A DNA stretch of 64,000 nt from contig NZ_CP121261.1 in NCBI RefSeq assembly GCF_029637605.1, positions 2,728,001 through 2,792,000 on the forward strand. Direction: 5' to 3'. This document shows positions 25,556-34,412 of the stretch, piece by piece (within the stretch, counting starts at the first letter, position 1; every line of letters begins with the position of its first letter). Under the pieces are notes generated by a model. The model made no database searches. It saw only the letters and a program-made list of their open reading frames with translations, and was not told the origin of the DNA. A program made the position numbers and the translations under genes. Source of the stretch: Achromobacter spanius. GTDB taxonomy: Bacteria > Pseudomonadota > Gammaproteobacteria > Burkholderiales > Burkholderiaceae_B.

Positions 25556-27337
25556 GTGTTTCCCGACTTTCGAAGCCCCAAAGCCTACGTCAGCCTGATT
25601 CTGCTGATTGTGATGTTCCTCGTGCCCGTCGTCATGGGCACGCCTTTCTGGACCAACCTGTTTGTACTGCTGTTCGTCTTCGCCTCGCTGTCCGTGGCGT
25701 GGAATATCGTGGGCGGCTATGCGGGCCAGCTTTCGCTGGGCCATGCGGTGTTCTACGGCATTGGCGGCTATACCGCCACGCTGCTGACGCAGAACTTCGG
25801 CATATCGCCGTGGTTCGGCATGCTGGCAGGCGCTGCGATTTCGGCCGCCGTGGCCATCCTGATCAGCTATCCCACCTTGCGGCTACGCGGCCCGTTCTTC
25901 GCGCTGGCCACGATCGCCATCCTGGAAGTGGTGCGCCTGCTGGTCATCCACGAAGAAAGCTGGACGGGCGGCTCCAGCGGCATCAGCCTGCCGCTGAACA
26001 TCGGCTGGGCGTGGATCGTTTTCCGCGAAAAGCTCAACTACGTGATCATCGCGTTCGGACTGTTCCTGTTCGTGACGTGGGCGTCGTGGGCGATACGCAA
26101 GTCACGCCTGGGCCATTACCTGATCGCCATCCGCGAACGCGAAGACGCCGCGCTGGCCGTGGGTATCCATACCGTACGGGTGAAGATCATCGCGGCCGTG
26201 GTGTCCGCCATGCTGACCAGCATCATCGGCACTTTCCACATCACCTACCTGACCTTCGTGGATCCCAGCTCGGCGTTCTCGCTGGAGCTGTCGATCCAGG
26301 TGGCCATGTTCGCCTTGATCGGCGGGCTGGGCACCGTGGCCGGCCCCATCGCGGGCACCTTCCTGGTGCTGCCCATCGCGGAACTGGCGCGCGGCTGGTT
26401 GTCCAGCGTGGGCAACGGCATGCACGGGCTGATCTACGGCCTGATCCTGGTGGCGGTGGTGCTGACCATTCCGCGCGGGCTGGCCGGTGCGTTCGGCCCC
26501 GCCATCGAACGCGCACTGGCGCGCCTGCCTTATCTGGGCACGCCGCGAAAGAAGCGGCAATTGGCGGACGAACTGCGCCTGCACAGCGCCACCCGGTCCG
26601 AGCAGCCGGTACTGAAAGCCGACAAGCTGTTCAAGAGCTTTGGCGGCCTGCGCGCCACCAACGACGTATCGCTGACGCTGAACCAGAACGAAATCCTGGG
26701 CATGATCGGGCCGAACGGCGCGGGCAAGACCACGGTGTTCAACCTGCTGTCGGGCTTTCTGTCGCCGGACAAGGGCGATATTTCGATGCTGGACGCGGAC
26801 GGCAACTGGGTCACGTGCAAGACGCCGGACGAGTTCGCGCACAAGGGGCTGGGCCGCACGTTCCAGATCGCCAAGCCGTTTACCGGCCTGACGGTGCTGG
26901 AAAACATCATGCTGGGCGCGTTCATCCGCACGTCGAACCGTGACGAGGCCGAGCAGATTGCGCTGAAGGTCGCCGAGCAGACGGACTTGACCAAGTCCCT
27001 GAACACCGAAGCGCGCAGCCTGACGGTGGGCGGCATGAAGCGTCTGGAGATCGCCCGCGCGCTGGCGATCAAGCCGCGCATCCTGCTGCTGGACGAGGTG
27101 ATGGCGGGACTGAACCCGACCGACATCGAGAAGTCCATCCAGATGATCCGGCGCATCCGCGATTCCGGCGTGTCGGTGCTGCTGATCGAACACATGATGC
27201 AGGCCACGATGGCGCTGTCCGACCGCATCATCGTCTTGAACGAAGGTGGCGTGCTGGTCACCGGCGCGCCGAAGGATGTGGTCGAGAACCCCGCCGTCAT
27301 CGAGGCGTATTTGGGCAAGGAGTACCAGGATGCTTAA
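25556..27337 (+). CDS. LivM-LivG fusion: ABC permease joined to ATPase
   Basis: 593 residues from a GTG at 25556 with AAGGAGCGAGAC upstream. Residues 1-325 are a LivM-type permease (GGYAGQLSLGHAVFYGIGGY, GGLGTVAGPIAGTF). After a charged linker (GTPRKKRQLADELRL), residues 355-593 are a LivG-type ATPase: Walker A GPNGAGKTT, Walker B LLLDEVMAGL, H-loop LIEHMMQ. The signature motif reads LTVGGMKRLEIARA, not LSGGQ. Fused LivMG proteins are known in Burkholderiales. The next gene starts inside its last codons, an 8-bp overlap. Confidence 0.93.
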   Translation: MFPDFRSPKAYVSLILLIVMFLVPVVMGTPFWTNLFVLLFVFASLSVAWNIVGGYAGQLSLGHAVFYGIGGYTATLLTQNFGISPWFGMLAGAAISAAVAILISYPTLRLRGPFFALATIAILEVVRLLVIHEESWTGGSSGISLPLNIGWAWIVFREKLNYVIIAFGLFLFVTWASWAIRKSRLGHYLIAIREREDAALAVGIHTVRVKIIAAVVSAMLTSIIGTFHITYLTFVDPSSAFSLELSIQVAMFALIGGLGTVAGPIAGTFLVLPIAELARGWLSSVGNGMHGLIYGLILVAVVLTIPRGLAGAFGPAIERALARLPYLGTPRKKRQLADELRLHSATRSEQPVLKADKLFKSFGGLRATNDVSLTLNQNEILGMIGPNGAGKTTVFNLLSGFLSPDKGDISMLDADGNWVTCKTPDEFAHKGLGRTFQIAKPFTGLTVLENIMLGAFIRTSNRDEAEQIALKVAEQTDLTKSLNTEARSLTVGGMKRLEIARALAIKPRILLLDEVMAGLNPTDIEKSIQMIRRIRDSGVSVLLIEHMMQATMALSDRIIVLNEGGVLVTGAPKDVVENPAVIEAYLGKEYQDA

Positions 27338-28034
27338 GGTGTCGAACCTGACGTCGGGCTACGGCAAGAGCCAAGTGCTCAACGGCTTGAACTTCGAGGT
27401 CAACGCGGGCGAAATCGTGACCCTGATCGGCGCGAACGGGGCGGGCAAGACCACCACCCTGAAAACGCTGTGCGGCGTCATTCCCACGCTGCAAGGCAAG
27501 GTGGAATTCGAAGGCCGCGACCTCACCAATCACAACTCCTACGACATCGTGGACGCTGGCATCACGATGATTCCCGAAGGCCGCCAGCTGTTTCCGCACT
27601 TCACGGTGAAAGACAACCTGCTGATGGGTTCGTACAAACGCGCCGCGCGCCCCATCGTGCAGCAGAAGCTGGACGAGGTGCTGCGCATTTTCCCGCGCGT
27701 GAAAGAACGCCTGTCGCAGTACGCCGGGTCCTTGTCGGGCGGTGAACAGCAAATGGTGGCCATCGCGCGCGGCATGATGGCCGACCCGAAGCTGCTGGTG
27801 TTCGACGAACCGTCGCTGGGCTTGTCGCCGCTGCTGGTGCAGCAGATGTTCGACATCATCCGCGACGTTACCTCGCATGGCGTGACGGTGCTGCTGGTCG
27901 AGCAAAACGTGTTCCGCACCTTGCGTCTGGCCGACCGTGGCTACGTGCTGGAAAACGGCACCATCGTGCGCACCGGCACGGGCGCCGAACTGCTTGGCGA
28001 CCCACACATAAAAAAGGCCTATCTGGGCCATTGA
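27330..28034 (+). CDS. Branched-chain amino acid-type ABC ATPase, LivF-like
   Basis: 234 residues. Walker A GANGAGKTT, signature LSGGEQQMVAIARG, Walker B LLVFDEPSLGLSP and the LivF motif MIPEGRQLFPHFTVKDNL are intact. It completes the importer. The start at 27330 overlaps the LivMG fusion gene; the frame is open further upstream but without family sequence. Confidence 0.93.
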   Translation: MLKVSNLTSGYGKSQVLNGLNFEVNAGEIVTLIGANGAGKTTTLKTLCGVIPTLQGKVEFEGRDLTNHNSYDIVDAGITMIPEGRQLFPHFTVKDNLLMGSYKRAARPIVQQKLDEVLRIFPRVKERLSQYAGSLSGGEQQMVAIARGMMADPKLLVFDEPSLGLSPLLVQQMFDIIRDVTSHGVTVLLVEQNVFRTLRLADRGYVLENGTIVRTGTGAELLGDPHIKKAYLGH

Positions 28035-28051
28035 TAACCAGGATTTTCCCT

Positions 28052-29047
28052 ATGACCCTACGCTGCACATTCATCGACCATGGCAAGGGCGGCGCGCCCG
28101 ATTGCATGCAGGTCGCCCAACGCGACATGGAAGCCCCCACCGGGCGCCAGGTGCTGATCGAAGTGGCCTACGCCGGGGTCAACCGCCCCGACGTGCTGCA
28201 ACGTTCGGGCTCGTATCCGCCGCCGCCCGGCGCGTCGCCGTATCTTGGGCTGGAAGTGTCCGGCACCATCATCGGCGTCGGCCCCGACGTGACCGCGTGG
28301 AAGACGGGCGACACAGTCTGCGCGCTGACGCCCGGCGGCGGCTACGCCCAGTATTGCCTGGCCGACGAGCGCCACTGCCTGCCCGTGCCACGCGGCATGG
28401 ACCTGCTGACGGCCGCGGCCATTCCCGAAAACTACTTCACGGTCTGGACCAATGTGTTCGACCGCGCGCGCCTGGCGTCCGGCGAAAAATTCCTGGTGCA
28501 TGGCGGCTCCAGCGGCATCGGGCTGACAGCCATTCAATTGGCGCGCGCCTTTGGCGCCGAAGTCTGGACCACCGTGGGCAACCCCGCCAAGGCCGAGGCC
28601 TGCCTGAAAGCCGGCGCGCATCACGCCGTGCTCTACCGCGACACCGACTTCGAAGCCGAGGTGCGCCAGGCGACCCAAGGCGTGGGTGTGGACGTCATCC
28701 TGGATATGGTGGGCGGGTCTTACATCAACAAGAACATCAGGCTTCTGGCCGTGAACGGGCGGCTGGTGCAGATTGCGTTCCTTGAAGGCAGCAAGGCCGA
28801 GATCGACGCCCTGCCCATCATGACCAAGCGGTTGCAATTCACGGGTTCCACGCTGCGCCCGCGCTCGGACGATGACAAGGGCGCCATCGCGCAGGCGCTG
28901 GCCACGAAGGTGGTGCCGCTGATGGAACAAGGGCAATGCCTGCCGCTGATCCACGAGGTTTTCCCGCTGGCGGATGCGCCCCGCGCGCATGCCTTGATGG
29001 AAAGCAGCCAGCACATCGGCAAGATCATGTTGAAGGTGAGTGCATGA
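28052..29047 (+). CDS. NAD(P)H:quinone oxidoreductase-like MDR protein
   Basis: 331 residues, zinc-free medium-chain reductase of the quinone oxidoreductase (PIG3/QorA) group: VAYAGVNRPDVLQRSG, VHGGSSGIGLTAIQLARAFG for the nucleotide fold, DVILDMVGG, and GRLVQIAFLEGSKA. It is encoded 17 bp after the importer ATPase gene and overlaps the next SDR gene by four bases. It probably reduces an enone or quinone-like intermediate of the imported compound. Confidence 0.87.
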   Translation: MTLRCTFIDHGKGGAPDCMQVAQRDMEAPTGRQVLIEVAYAGVNRPDVLQRSGSYPPPPGASPYLGLEVSGTIIGVGPDVTAWKTGDTVCALTPGGGYAQYCLADERHCLPVPRGMDLLTAAAIPENYFTVWTNVFDRARLASGEKFLVHGGSSGIGLTAIQLARAFGAEVWTTVGNPAKAEACLKAGAHHAVLYRDTDFEAEVRQATQGVGVDVILDMVGGSYINKNIRLLAVNGRLVQIAFLEGSKAEIDALPIMTKRLQFTGSTLRPRSDDDKGAIAQALATKVVPLMEQGQCLPLIHEVFPLADAPRAHALMESSQHIGKIMLKVSA

Positions 29048-29823
29048 GTGCGGACATGAAGGCTCGCTTCGATGGCCAGGTCGCCATCGTGACGGGCGCG
29101 GTAGGCGGTATCGGCTCGGCCATCGTCGAAGGTTTTCTGGCGGAAGGCGGGCGCGTGGGCCTGATCGACTTCAACGCGCAGGCCGGCGCGGCCTACGAAC
29201 AGGCCCTAAGAAAGCGGGGCCATGACGTGGCGTTCGTGCCCGCCGACGTGGCGCACTACGAGCAATGCCAGGCCGCCTATGACCGCATCACGGCCGAACT
29301 GGGCGCGGCAACAATTCTGGTGAACAACGTGGGCATTTCCCCCAAGACCGACGGCCGCGCGCTGAAGGTCTGGGAGATGCCGCCGGGCGAATGGGACAAG
29401 GTCGTGTCGGTGAACCTGAACAGCGTGTTCTACATGACGCACCTGGCCACGCCGCACATGGTCAAGCTGCGCCAGGGGCGCGTGGTCAATATGTCGTCGG
29501 TGGCGGGCAAGGCGTACTGCGACATCGTGGCGGCGCATTACGCGGCTACCAAGGCCGGGCTGATCGGCCTGACCCGGCATTGGGCCGCCGAGCTGGGTGA
29601 GTTCGACGTCACGGTCAATGGGCTGGCGCCCGGGCGCATCAGCACGCCGCTGCTGAAAAGCGTGCCCCAGGAAATCAACGACGCCGTCGCGCAAGTCACG
29701 GCACTGCGCCGCCTGGGCACCCCGGAAGAGGTGGCCGACGCCTGCCTGTTCTTCGCGTCCGATCAGGCCCGCTTCGTCACCGGCCAGGTATTGGATGTGG
29801 CGGGCGGCTGGCTGATGACCTGA
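29044..29823 (+). CDS. SDR-family oxidoreductase
   Basis: 259 residues; the ATG overlaps the previous stop (ATGA). TGAVGGIGSAIV, NNVGISP, the Ser in VNMSSVAGK and HYAATKAGL (Tyr/Lys) give a full classical SDR active site. It is the last gene of the importer operon and presumably takes part in the same pathway as the 22232 SDR, though the two differ clearly in sequence. Confidence 0.9.
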   Translation: MSADMKARFDGQVAIVTGAVGGIGSAIVEGFLAEGGRVGLIDFNAQAGAAYEQALRKRGHDVAFVPADVAHYEQCQAAYDRITAELGAATILVNNVGISPKTDGRALKVWEMPPGEWDKVVSVNLNSVFYMTHLATPHMVKLRQGRVVNMSSVAGKAYCDIVAAHYAATKAGLIGLTRHWAAELGEFDVTVNGLAPGRISTPLLKSVPQEINDAVAQVTALRRLGTPEEVADACLFFASDQARFVTGQVLDVAGGWLMT

Positions 29824-29860
29824 ACGGCCGGGCCAGCGCCCGCGCGCCGCGTCAGCACTT

Positions 29861-29881
29861 CCCCGGGTTTGGAGTCCGGGG
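29861..29881. terminator. Short stem-loop between convergent genes
   Basis: CCCCGG and CCGGGG with a 9-base loop in the 78-bp gap between the SDR gene and the convergent methyltransferase gene. Weak: six pairs and no T-run. Confidence 0.3.
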
Positions 29882-29901
29882 CTGGGCTGAGCGGTCAGCA
29901 A

Positions 29902-30567
29902 TCAGGCGTCTTCTTGGACACCCAGCCGGTACACCACGGTATCCAGCCGGCTGACGCCCGCGCTCTGGAACTTCGGTTCCTTGTCCAGGATGTCGCGGCG
30001 GTCAATGATGACGGCCGGGGCCACGCCGGTGAAGATGGCCTGCACTTCGCTGTCCACGACCGAGAATGGCGGCCCCGCCATCTCTTCCTGCGGATAGTCC
30101 AGCGTGATCAGCAGGCCTCGGCTGGCGGGCGATAGCTGCCCATAGACGTGGCGCACGTAGTCCGCCCGCATGGCTTCGGGCAGCGCGACCAGCGCCGCGC
30201 GGTCATAGGCGCCCACGCAGTGCGACAGCAGTTGCGCATCCAGCTTGAAGATGTCGCCAAGGATGATTTCAATATTGCCCGCCACGTAGTGCGTGCCGTA
30301 GACGGATTCATGCGTCACGGGACGCAGCTCGTTTTCGGTGAAGAACTGTTCCACCGCAAGCTGCGAAAGCTCAACGCCCAGCACCGAGTGCCCCTGCGCC
30401 GCCAGCCACACCATGTCCAGCGATTTGCCGCACAGCGGCACCAGTACCCGTCCACCCTGCGGTACGGCCAGCGTGGGCCAGTACTTCTGCAAGAGCGGCG
30501 TAATCCGGGTCTGATGAAAGTGCGTGCGCCCTTCGCGCCAGCGTTCCAACCAGAATTCTGCGTCCAT
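29902..30567 (-). CDS. tpm: Thiopurine S-methyltransferase (TPMT family)
   Basis: 221 residues from the ATG at 30567, the common bacterial TPMT start ([10 protein letters not shown]). Further family landmarks are [21 protein letters not shown] for SAM binding, [13 protein letters not shown] and [10 protein letters not shown]. The bacterial enzyme methylates thiopurines and also selenium and tellurium species, and can confer tellurite resistance. The gene stands alone and is divergent from the sigma factor gene across 236 bp. Confidence 0.92.
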   Translation of the reverse strand: MDAEFWLERWREGRTHFHQTRITPLLQKYWPTLAVPQGGRVLVPLCGKSLDMVWLAAQGHSVLGVELSQLAVEQFFTENELRPVTHESVYGTHYVAGNIEIILGDIFKLDAQLLSHCVGAYDRAALVALPEAMRADYVRHVYGQLSPASRGLLITLDYPQEEMAGPPFSVVDSEVQAIFTGVAPAVIIDRRDILDKEPKFQSAGVSRLDTVVYRLGVQEDA

Positions 30568-30714
30568 GTCCTGTCTGCTCCTCCTGTGTTTCGATTGCAA
30601 GCTCTACGCTTTTGTCCGGGCCAGCCGGGGCCCGGGGCGGTGATGCACGCGGCACGGCGGGTTTGCCGGGGTTTACCGGTTTGCCTGACACTGCCTGGTG
30701 TGCCGGGCATTGTA

Positions 30715-30732
30715 GTGCCCTGATCAGGGCAC
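30715..30732. promoter_or_regulatory. Perfect 18-bp palindrome in the tpm/sigma divergent region
   Basis: GTGCCCTGATCAGGGCAC is a perfect palindrome, 71 bp before the sigma-factor start and 147 bp from the tpm start. Its position and symmetry fit an operator for a dimeric regulator; none is identified. Confidence 0.45.
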
Positions 30733-30803
30733 AGTTCAATAGTGACGCCGGCGCCCTGGCCCGGTATGCTCTGCACCAGCGCGCCCTTCCCTCTTAGGAA
30801 CCG

Positions 30804-31349
30804 ATGCCCGACCCTCAACACCTGCAGGCACTGCTTGTCCAGTGCGCGGAAAAACGCGAATCCGCACTGGCGGAGCTTTATCGCCTTGCGTCCCCGCATC
30901 TGTTTGCCCTGGCCAGACGTATGTTGAGAGACCAGGCCGCCGCGGAAGACGTGCTGCAAGAGTGTTTCGTATCGATCTGGCGCCAGGCTGGCCAATACCA
31001 GGCCGAGCAGAGCCAACCCATGACGTGGATGACCCGCATCGTCCGGAACCGCTGCATCGACCGCTTGAGGCGGCCCGACGTCGTGGTGCCGGACCCGGAC
31101 GACACGCTGACGCTGGCCATGGCCGACGACGGCCCCGGCCCGCTTGCCCGTTTGGAAGCCAGCCAGGACGGCCGTCGGCTGGCCGACTGCATGGGCCAGT
31201 TGGAAGGGCCGCAACGGGTTGCCATTGCCATGGCGTTTTTCGATGACCTGGCGCATCCCGATATCGCGGCCCGCTTGGAGACGCCGCTGGGAACGATCAA
31301 GAGCTGGATACGCCGTGGCTTGCAACGGCTGAAAAGGTGCCTGGAATGA
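30804..31349 (+). CDS. ECF sigma factor, SigK-like (pair 1)
   Basis: 181 residues. Region 2 contains LYRLASPHLFALARRM and AAAEDVLQECFVSIWRQAGQ with TWMTRIVRNRCIDRLRR. Region 4 contains DLAHPDIAARLETPLGTIKSW. The gene overlaps an RskA-type anti-sigma gene by four bases, so the sigma factor should be held at the membrane until released. A second similar pair lies at 39878-41187. The likely target is the fasciclin gene just downstream. Confidence 0.93.
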   Translation: MPDPQHLQALLVQCAEKRESALAELYRLASPHLFALARRMLRDQAAAEDVLQECFVSIWRQAGQYQAEQSQPMTWMTRIVRNRCIDRLRRPDVVVPDPDDTLTLAMADDGPGPLARLEASQDGRRLADCMGQLEGPQRVAIAMAFFDDLAHPDIAARLETPLGTIKSWIRRGLQRLKRCLE

Positions 31350-32038
31350 ATTACCGCCACCCCGAACTGCAGGACCGCCTGGCCGCCGAATACGTGCTGG
31401 GCGGCTTGCGCGCGGGTGCGCGGCAGCGCTTCATCAACTTGATGCGCGATGACGCCGGCCTGCGGCGCGCGGTGACGGAATGGGAAGACCGGCTGTTGCC
31501 GCTGGCGATGGCCCTGTCCCCCGAGACACCGCCCGCGCATGTCTGGCAGGCAATTGCCGCCCGCATCGCTGCGGCGCCCAAGTCTGCGCCCACCGCTACA
31601 CGCACGCCTTCCGCGCCGCGTGGCCTGTCCTGGTGGCGCGCCTTGTCGGCCGGCTTGGCGACGGCTGTGGTGGTGCTGGCCTTCCTGATGTTCAAACCGG
31701 CCCCCACACCGACCGAGGTACGCACCGTTGCCGTGCTGTCCGGCGAGAAGGCGCCCGGCGCCATGGTCGTGAATACGCTGCCGGACAACCGCCTGGCCGT
31801 GCAGCCCATGCAAGACCTGGTGGCGCTGGCCGATGGCCGCGCGCTGGAATTGTGGTCCATCACGCCCGGACAGGCGCCGCGCTCGCTGGGCTTGGTACTG
31901 CCCGGCCAGACCACGGTGCTGGCCCCCAGCCTGCTGCCGCAGCAGGGCGACACGGTCGCCATTACGCTGGAACCGGCGGGCGGCGCACCCGGCGGCATCC
32001 CCACCGGCCCGGTCGTCTTGAGCGGCAAGGTCATCTGA
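31346..32038 (+). CDS. RskA-type anti-sigma factor (pair 1)
   Basis: 230 residues. The N-terminal anti-sigma domain has LAAEYVLGGLRAGARQRF and TEWEDRLLPLA. One membrane helix follows (about residues 97-117), then a periplasmic RskA C-terminal domain (ALELWSITPGQAPRSLGLV, and LEPAGGAPGGIPTGPVVLSG). The start at 31346 overlaps the sigma stop (ATGA). It inhibits the cognate ECF sigma factor until an envelope signal triggers proteolysis. Confidence 0.92.
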   Translation: MNYRHPELQDRLAAEYVLGGLRAGARQRFINLMRDDAGLRRAVTEWEDRLLPLAMALSPETPPAHVWQAIAARIAAAPKSAPTATRTPSAPRGLSWWRALSAGLATAVVVLAFLMFKPAPTPTEVRTVAVLSGEKAPGAMVVNTLPDNRLAVQPMQDLVALADGRALELWSITPGQAPRSLGLVLPGQTTVLAPSLLPQQGDTVAITLEPAGGAPGGIPTGPVVLSGKVI

Positions 32039-32064
32039 CCAGGGTTAGTCCTTAGGCTGAACAC

Positions 32065-32092
32065 GCATCCAATCGCAGGCTTGCCCCGTATC
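32065..32092 (+). promoter_or_regulatory. Predicted ECF (SigK-like) promoter of the fasciclin gene
   Basis: GCATCC (32065) and CGTATC (32087) are separated by 16 bp. The -35-like element is part of GCATCCAAT, which occurs identically upstream of the DUF3455 gene at 39104. It resembles the mycobacterial SigK -35 element CCATCC as I recall it. Sits 33 bp before the fasciclin start codon. Confidence 0.5.
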
Positions 32093-32124
32093 TCCTCATG
32101 ACGGCCACACAAAAGGAGATCGTC

Positions 32125-32673
32125 ATGAAATTGCTAGCCTCGATTGCCATCGCTTGCTCGGCCCTGACCCTGTCGCCCACGTTCGCGGCGGACGTCATGG
32201 TGGGCGGCCAGCCGATGATGCCCGCCAAGAATATCGTCGCCAACGCGGTGAATTCCGCGGACCACACCACGCTGGTGGCGGCGGTAAAGGCGGCGGGCCT
32301 GGTGGATACGCTGCAAGGCAAGGGCCCGTTCACGGTGTTCGCGCCGACCAACGCCGCCTTCGGCAAGCTGCCCGCGGGTACCGTGGACACGCTGGTCAAA
32401 CCGGAAAACAAGGCCACGCTGACCACGATCCTGACCTACCACGTGGTGCCCGGCAAGCTGGATTTCGACGCGCTGGCCGCCCGTATCAAGAAGGGTGGCG
32501 GCAAGACCGAACTGAAGACGGCCAGCGGCGGCAAGCTGTGGGTGATGATGAACGGCAAGCACAACCTGACCCTGAAGGACGAAAAGGGCGGCGTGTCCAC
32601 CATCAGCACCTATGACGTCTATCAGTCCAATGGCGTGATCCACGTGATTGACACGGTGTTGATGCCGAACTGA
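32125..32673 (+). CDS. Secreted fasciclin (FAS1) domain protein
   Basis: 182 residues after choosing the ATG with AAAAGGAGATCGTC in front. Signal peptide MKLLASIAIACSALTLSPTFA, then one FAS1 domain: KNIVANAVNSADHTTLVAAV, GPFTVFAPTNAAFGKLP, LTYHVVPGKLD and VIHVIDTVLMP. FAS1 domains mediate adhesion; in mycobacteria FAS1 proteins MPT70/MPT83 are the main targets of SigK. It follows the sigma/anti-sigma pair by 86 bp with its own candidate ECF promoter and ends at a strong terminator. Confidence 0.93.
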   Translation: MKLLASIAIACSALTLSPTFAADVMVGGQPMMPAKNIVANAVNSADHTTLVAAVKAAGLVDTLQGKGPFTVFAPTNAAFGKLPAGTVDTLVKPENKATLTTILTYHVVPGKLDFDALAARIKKGGGKTELKTASGGKLWVMMNGKHNLTLKDEKGGVSTISTYDVYQSNGVIHVIDTVLMPN

Positions 32674-32711
32674 TCGCTTGCTTGAAAGCGGCCCCACGGG
32701 GCCATCATTCC

Positions 32712-32737
32712 AGCCCGGCCTGCGCGCCGGGCTTTTT
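32712..32737 (+). terminator. Rho-independent terminator of the fasciclin gene
   Basis: AGCCCGGC pairs perfectly with GCCGGGCT around a 6-base loop and runs into TTTTT. A smaller GGCCCC/GGGGCC hairpin precedes it at 32690-32703. Confidence 0.85.
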
Positions 32738-32856
32738 GCGTTGGACTTTCTACGTTTGGCGTCTTTGTTTTTTACGGCGCGCCGCGCTTCCGGTATCGTA
32801 GGCATCCGTCCCCGCTGACGCCAGCACATCCCACTATCAAGGAAACGCCGACCGCC

Positions 32857-33591
32857 ATGCTTGCAACCCTGAGCCGCCGTGTGCGTGCCTGCCTGCTCGG
32901 GCCGGCCCTAGCCTGCTGCATCGGCCTTGCCGTGTCGGCCGCCCATGCGCAACCCGCCGCGCAACTGGACCACGCGTACCAATCCGAACTGCGCGCGGAA
33001 AACGAGGCGCTGCAAACCCGCATCAAACAACTGCCGCCCGCCATGCAAGCGCTGAACACGCGGATCTCGGCCGCCTTGCGGGCGAACGACCCACAAGAGG
33101 CGCAGCGCGTGGCCGAAGAGATGGCCCTGCAGGACCCTCGCAACGCCGACGTCAGGCTGTTCCTGGGCAAGCTGCAAGCGCAGCAAGGCAAGCTGCCCGC
33201 CGCCCAAGACCTGTTCGACGAGGCCATCAAGCTGAATCCGGACCATAAGTGGGCATACGTCAACAAAGCGGGCGCGCAGGCGCAGCGCGGGGATTTGCCC
33301 AATGCCTTGGCCACGACGCAGGCGCTGACGAATCGCTTTCCGGACTGGAGCATCGGCTACAACCTGCAGGCGTCGCTATTGGATGCCATGGACCGCCCGG
33401 ATGATGCCCTGAAGGCTTATCAACAGGCCGTGCGCGCCAAACCCGCCAGTGCGTTGATTCTGACCAATCAGGGTAATTTGCTGTGGCGCCTGGGCCGGCA
33501 AGCCGACGCGCGCCTGTCTTACGAAGACGCATTGCGAATCCAGCCGGGTTACCCGCTGGCCGAGTCGGCGCTGGCCGATCTGCGCAAGTAA
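32857..33591 (+). CDS. Periplasmic tetratricopeptide-repeat protein
   Basis: 244 residues. Signal peptide to about residue 30 (cleavage near VSAAHAQ). The rest is helical with at least four TPR-like units, for example QEAQRVAEEMALQDPRNADV, LPAAQDLFDEAIKLNPDHKW and ADARLSYEDALRIQPGYPLA. It probably acts as a scaffold. It is followed after 10 bp by the 33602 gene, so the two may work together, with no further clue. Confidence 0.85.
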   Translation: MLATLSRRVRACLLGPALACCIGLAVSAAHAQPAAQLDHAYQSELRAENEALQTRIKQLPPAMQALNTRISAALRANDPQEAQRVAEEMALQDPRNADVRLFLGKLQAQQGKLPAAQDLFDEAIKLNPDHKWAYVNKAGAQAQRGDLPNALATTQALTNRFPDWSIGYNLQASLLDAMDRPDDALKAYQQAVRAKPASALILTNQGNLLWRLGRQADARLSYEDALRIQPGYPLAESALADLRK

Positions 33592-33601
33592 TCCGGTAGC
33601 C

Positions 33602-34402
33602 ATGATGAAACGCCGTGCGCTGCTCAAGAGCCTGGGGCTGGGTGGAAGTTTGGGGATAGGTCTGCGTCTGAGTTTGGGCGGGCTGATGATGGCGCCCTTG
33701 CGCGCCTTGGCCGCCACCGACCGCAAACCGATCATCCGGCAGGTGTTCGCCCTGCCACCCGACGCCATTCCGATCTCATCACAGCACGCCGCGTTGATAC
33801 GGTTGCTGCGTGTGCAATGGATGCCGATTGAATCCGGCGCGCCGGGCATTGATTTCGAACAGCCGCTGCTGGGCGGCCCCGACACACTGGCCATTGCGCG
33901 CCGCGCGTTGAAAACGTCGGACGACGCGCTGGCCATCCGGCGCCTGGCCGAAGTGTGCCGCGTGCTGCCGGGCTTCGTGGCGTCCGTGGGAAAGCTCGCG
34001 CCGGGCCATTACCCGCTGCCGACCGAGATGAAAGAAACGTTCGACTTTCCGCAAAGCGGCATGGACGCGCTAGGCGGCTTCACGCTGCGCGCCGAACACC
34101 TGGTTTTGTTGCGCGCCGCCGTCTGGCGGGAAGCAAGCCCGCAACAACTGGAAGCCGTATTACGCGAAGGGGACCGCTTCTGGCCGGCGCCCCTGATTGA
34201 CGGCAAGCGGCCCTATGGCGACGCCAGCTACTACCAGGTCGACATGGCGCGCCTGCTGGGTGAGCCCTACCCCCTGGACGCCAAGGGGTACGCCATCACG
34301 GAACCGGCCAAGGACGCCCGGCTGGAAAAGCTGCACTACGAAACCCTGGGCGCGTTGCAGGTCTTCCTGGGCCACGCCGTTGCGCGCAAAGCCAAACGGT
34401 GA
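33602..34402 (+). CDS. Secreted hypothetical protein with Tat-like signal
   Basis: 266 residues. The N-terminus MKRRALLKSLGLGGSLGIG has the twin-Arg and hydrophobic core of a Tat signal, with a likely cleavage at LRALAATD. No recognised domain in the mature part, which has a conserved-looking WPAPLIDGKRPYGDASYYQVD segment. It shares a transcript with the TPR protein. The Tat motif suggests a folded or cofactor-bound export form. Confidence 0.7.
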   Translation: MMKRRALLKSLGLGGSLGIGLRLSLGGLMMAPLRALAATDRKPIIRQVFALPPDAIPISSQHAALIRLLRVQWMPIESGAPGIDFEQPLLGGPDTLAIARRALKTSDDALAIRRLAEVCRVLPGFVASVGKLAPGHYPLPTEMKETFDFPQSGMDALGGFTLRAEHLVLLRAAVWREASPQQLEAVLREGDRFWPAPLIDGKRPYGDASYYQVDMARLLGEPYPLDAKGYAITEPAKDARLEKLHYETLGALQVFLGHAVARKAKR

Positions 34403-34412
34403 CGCCGCCGCG

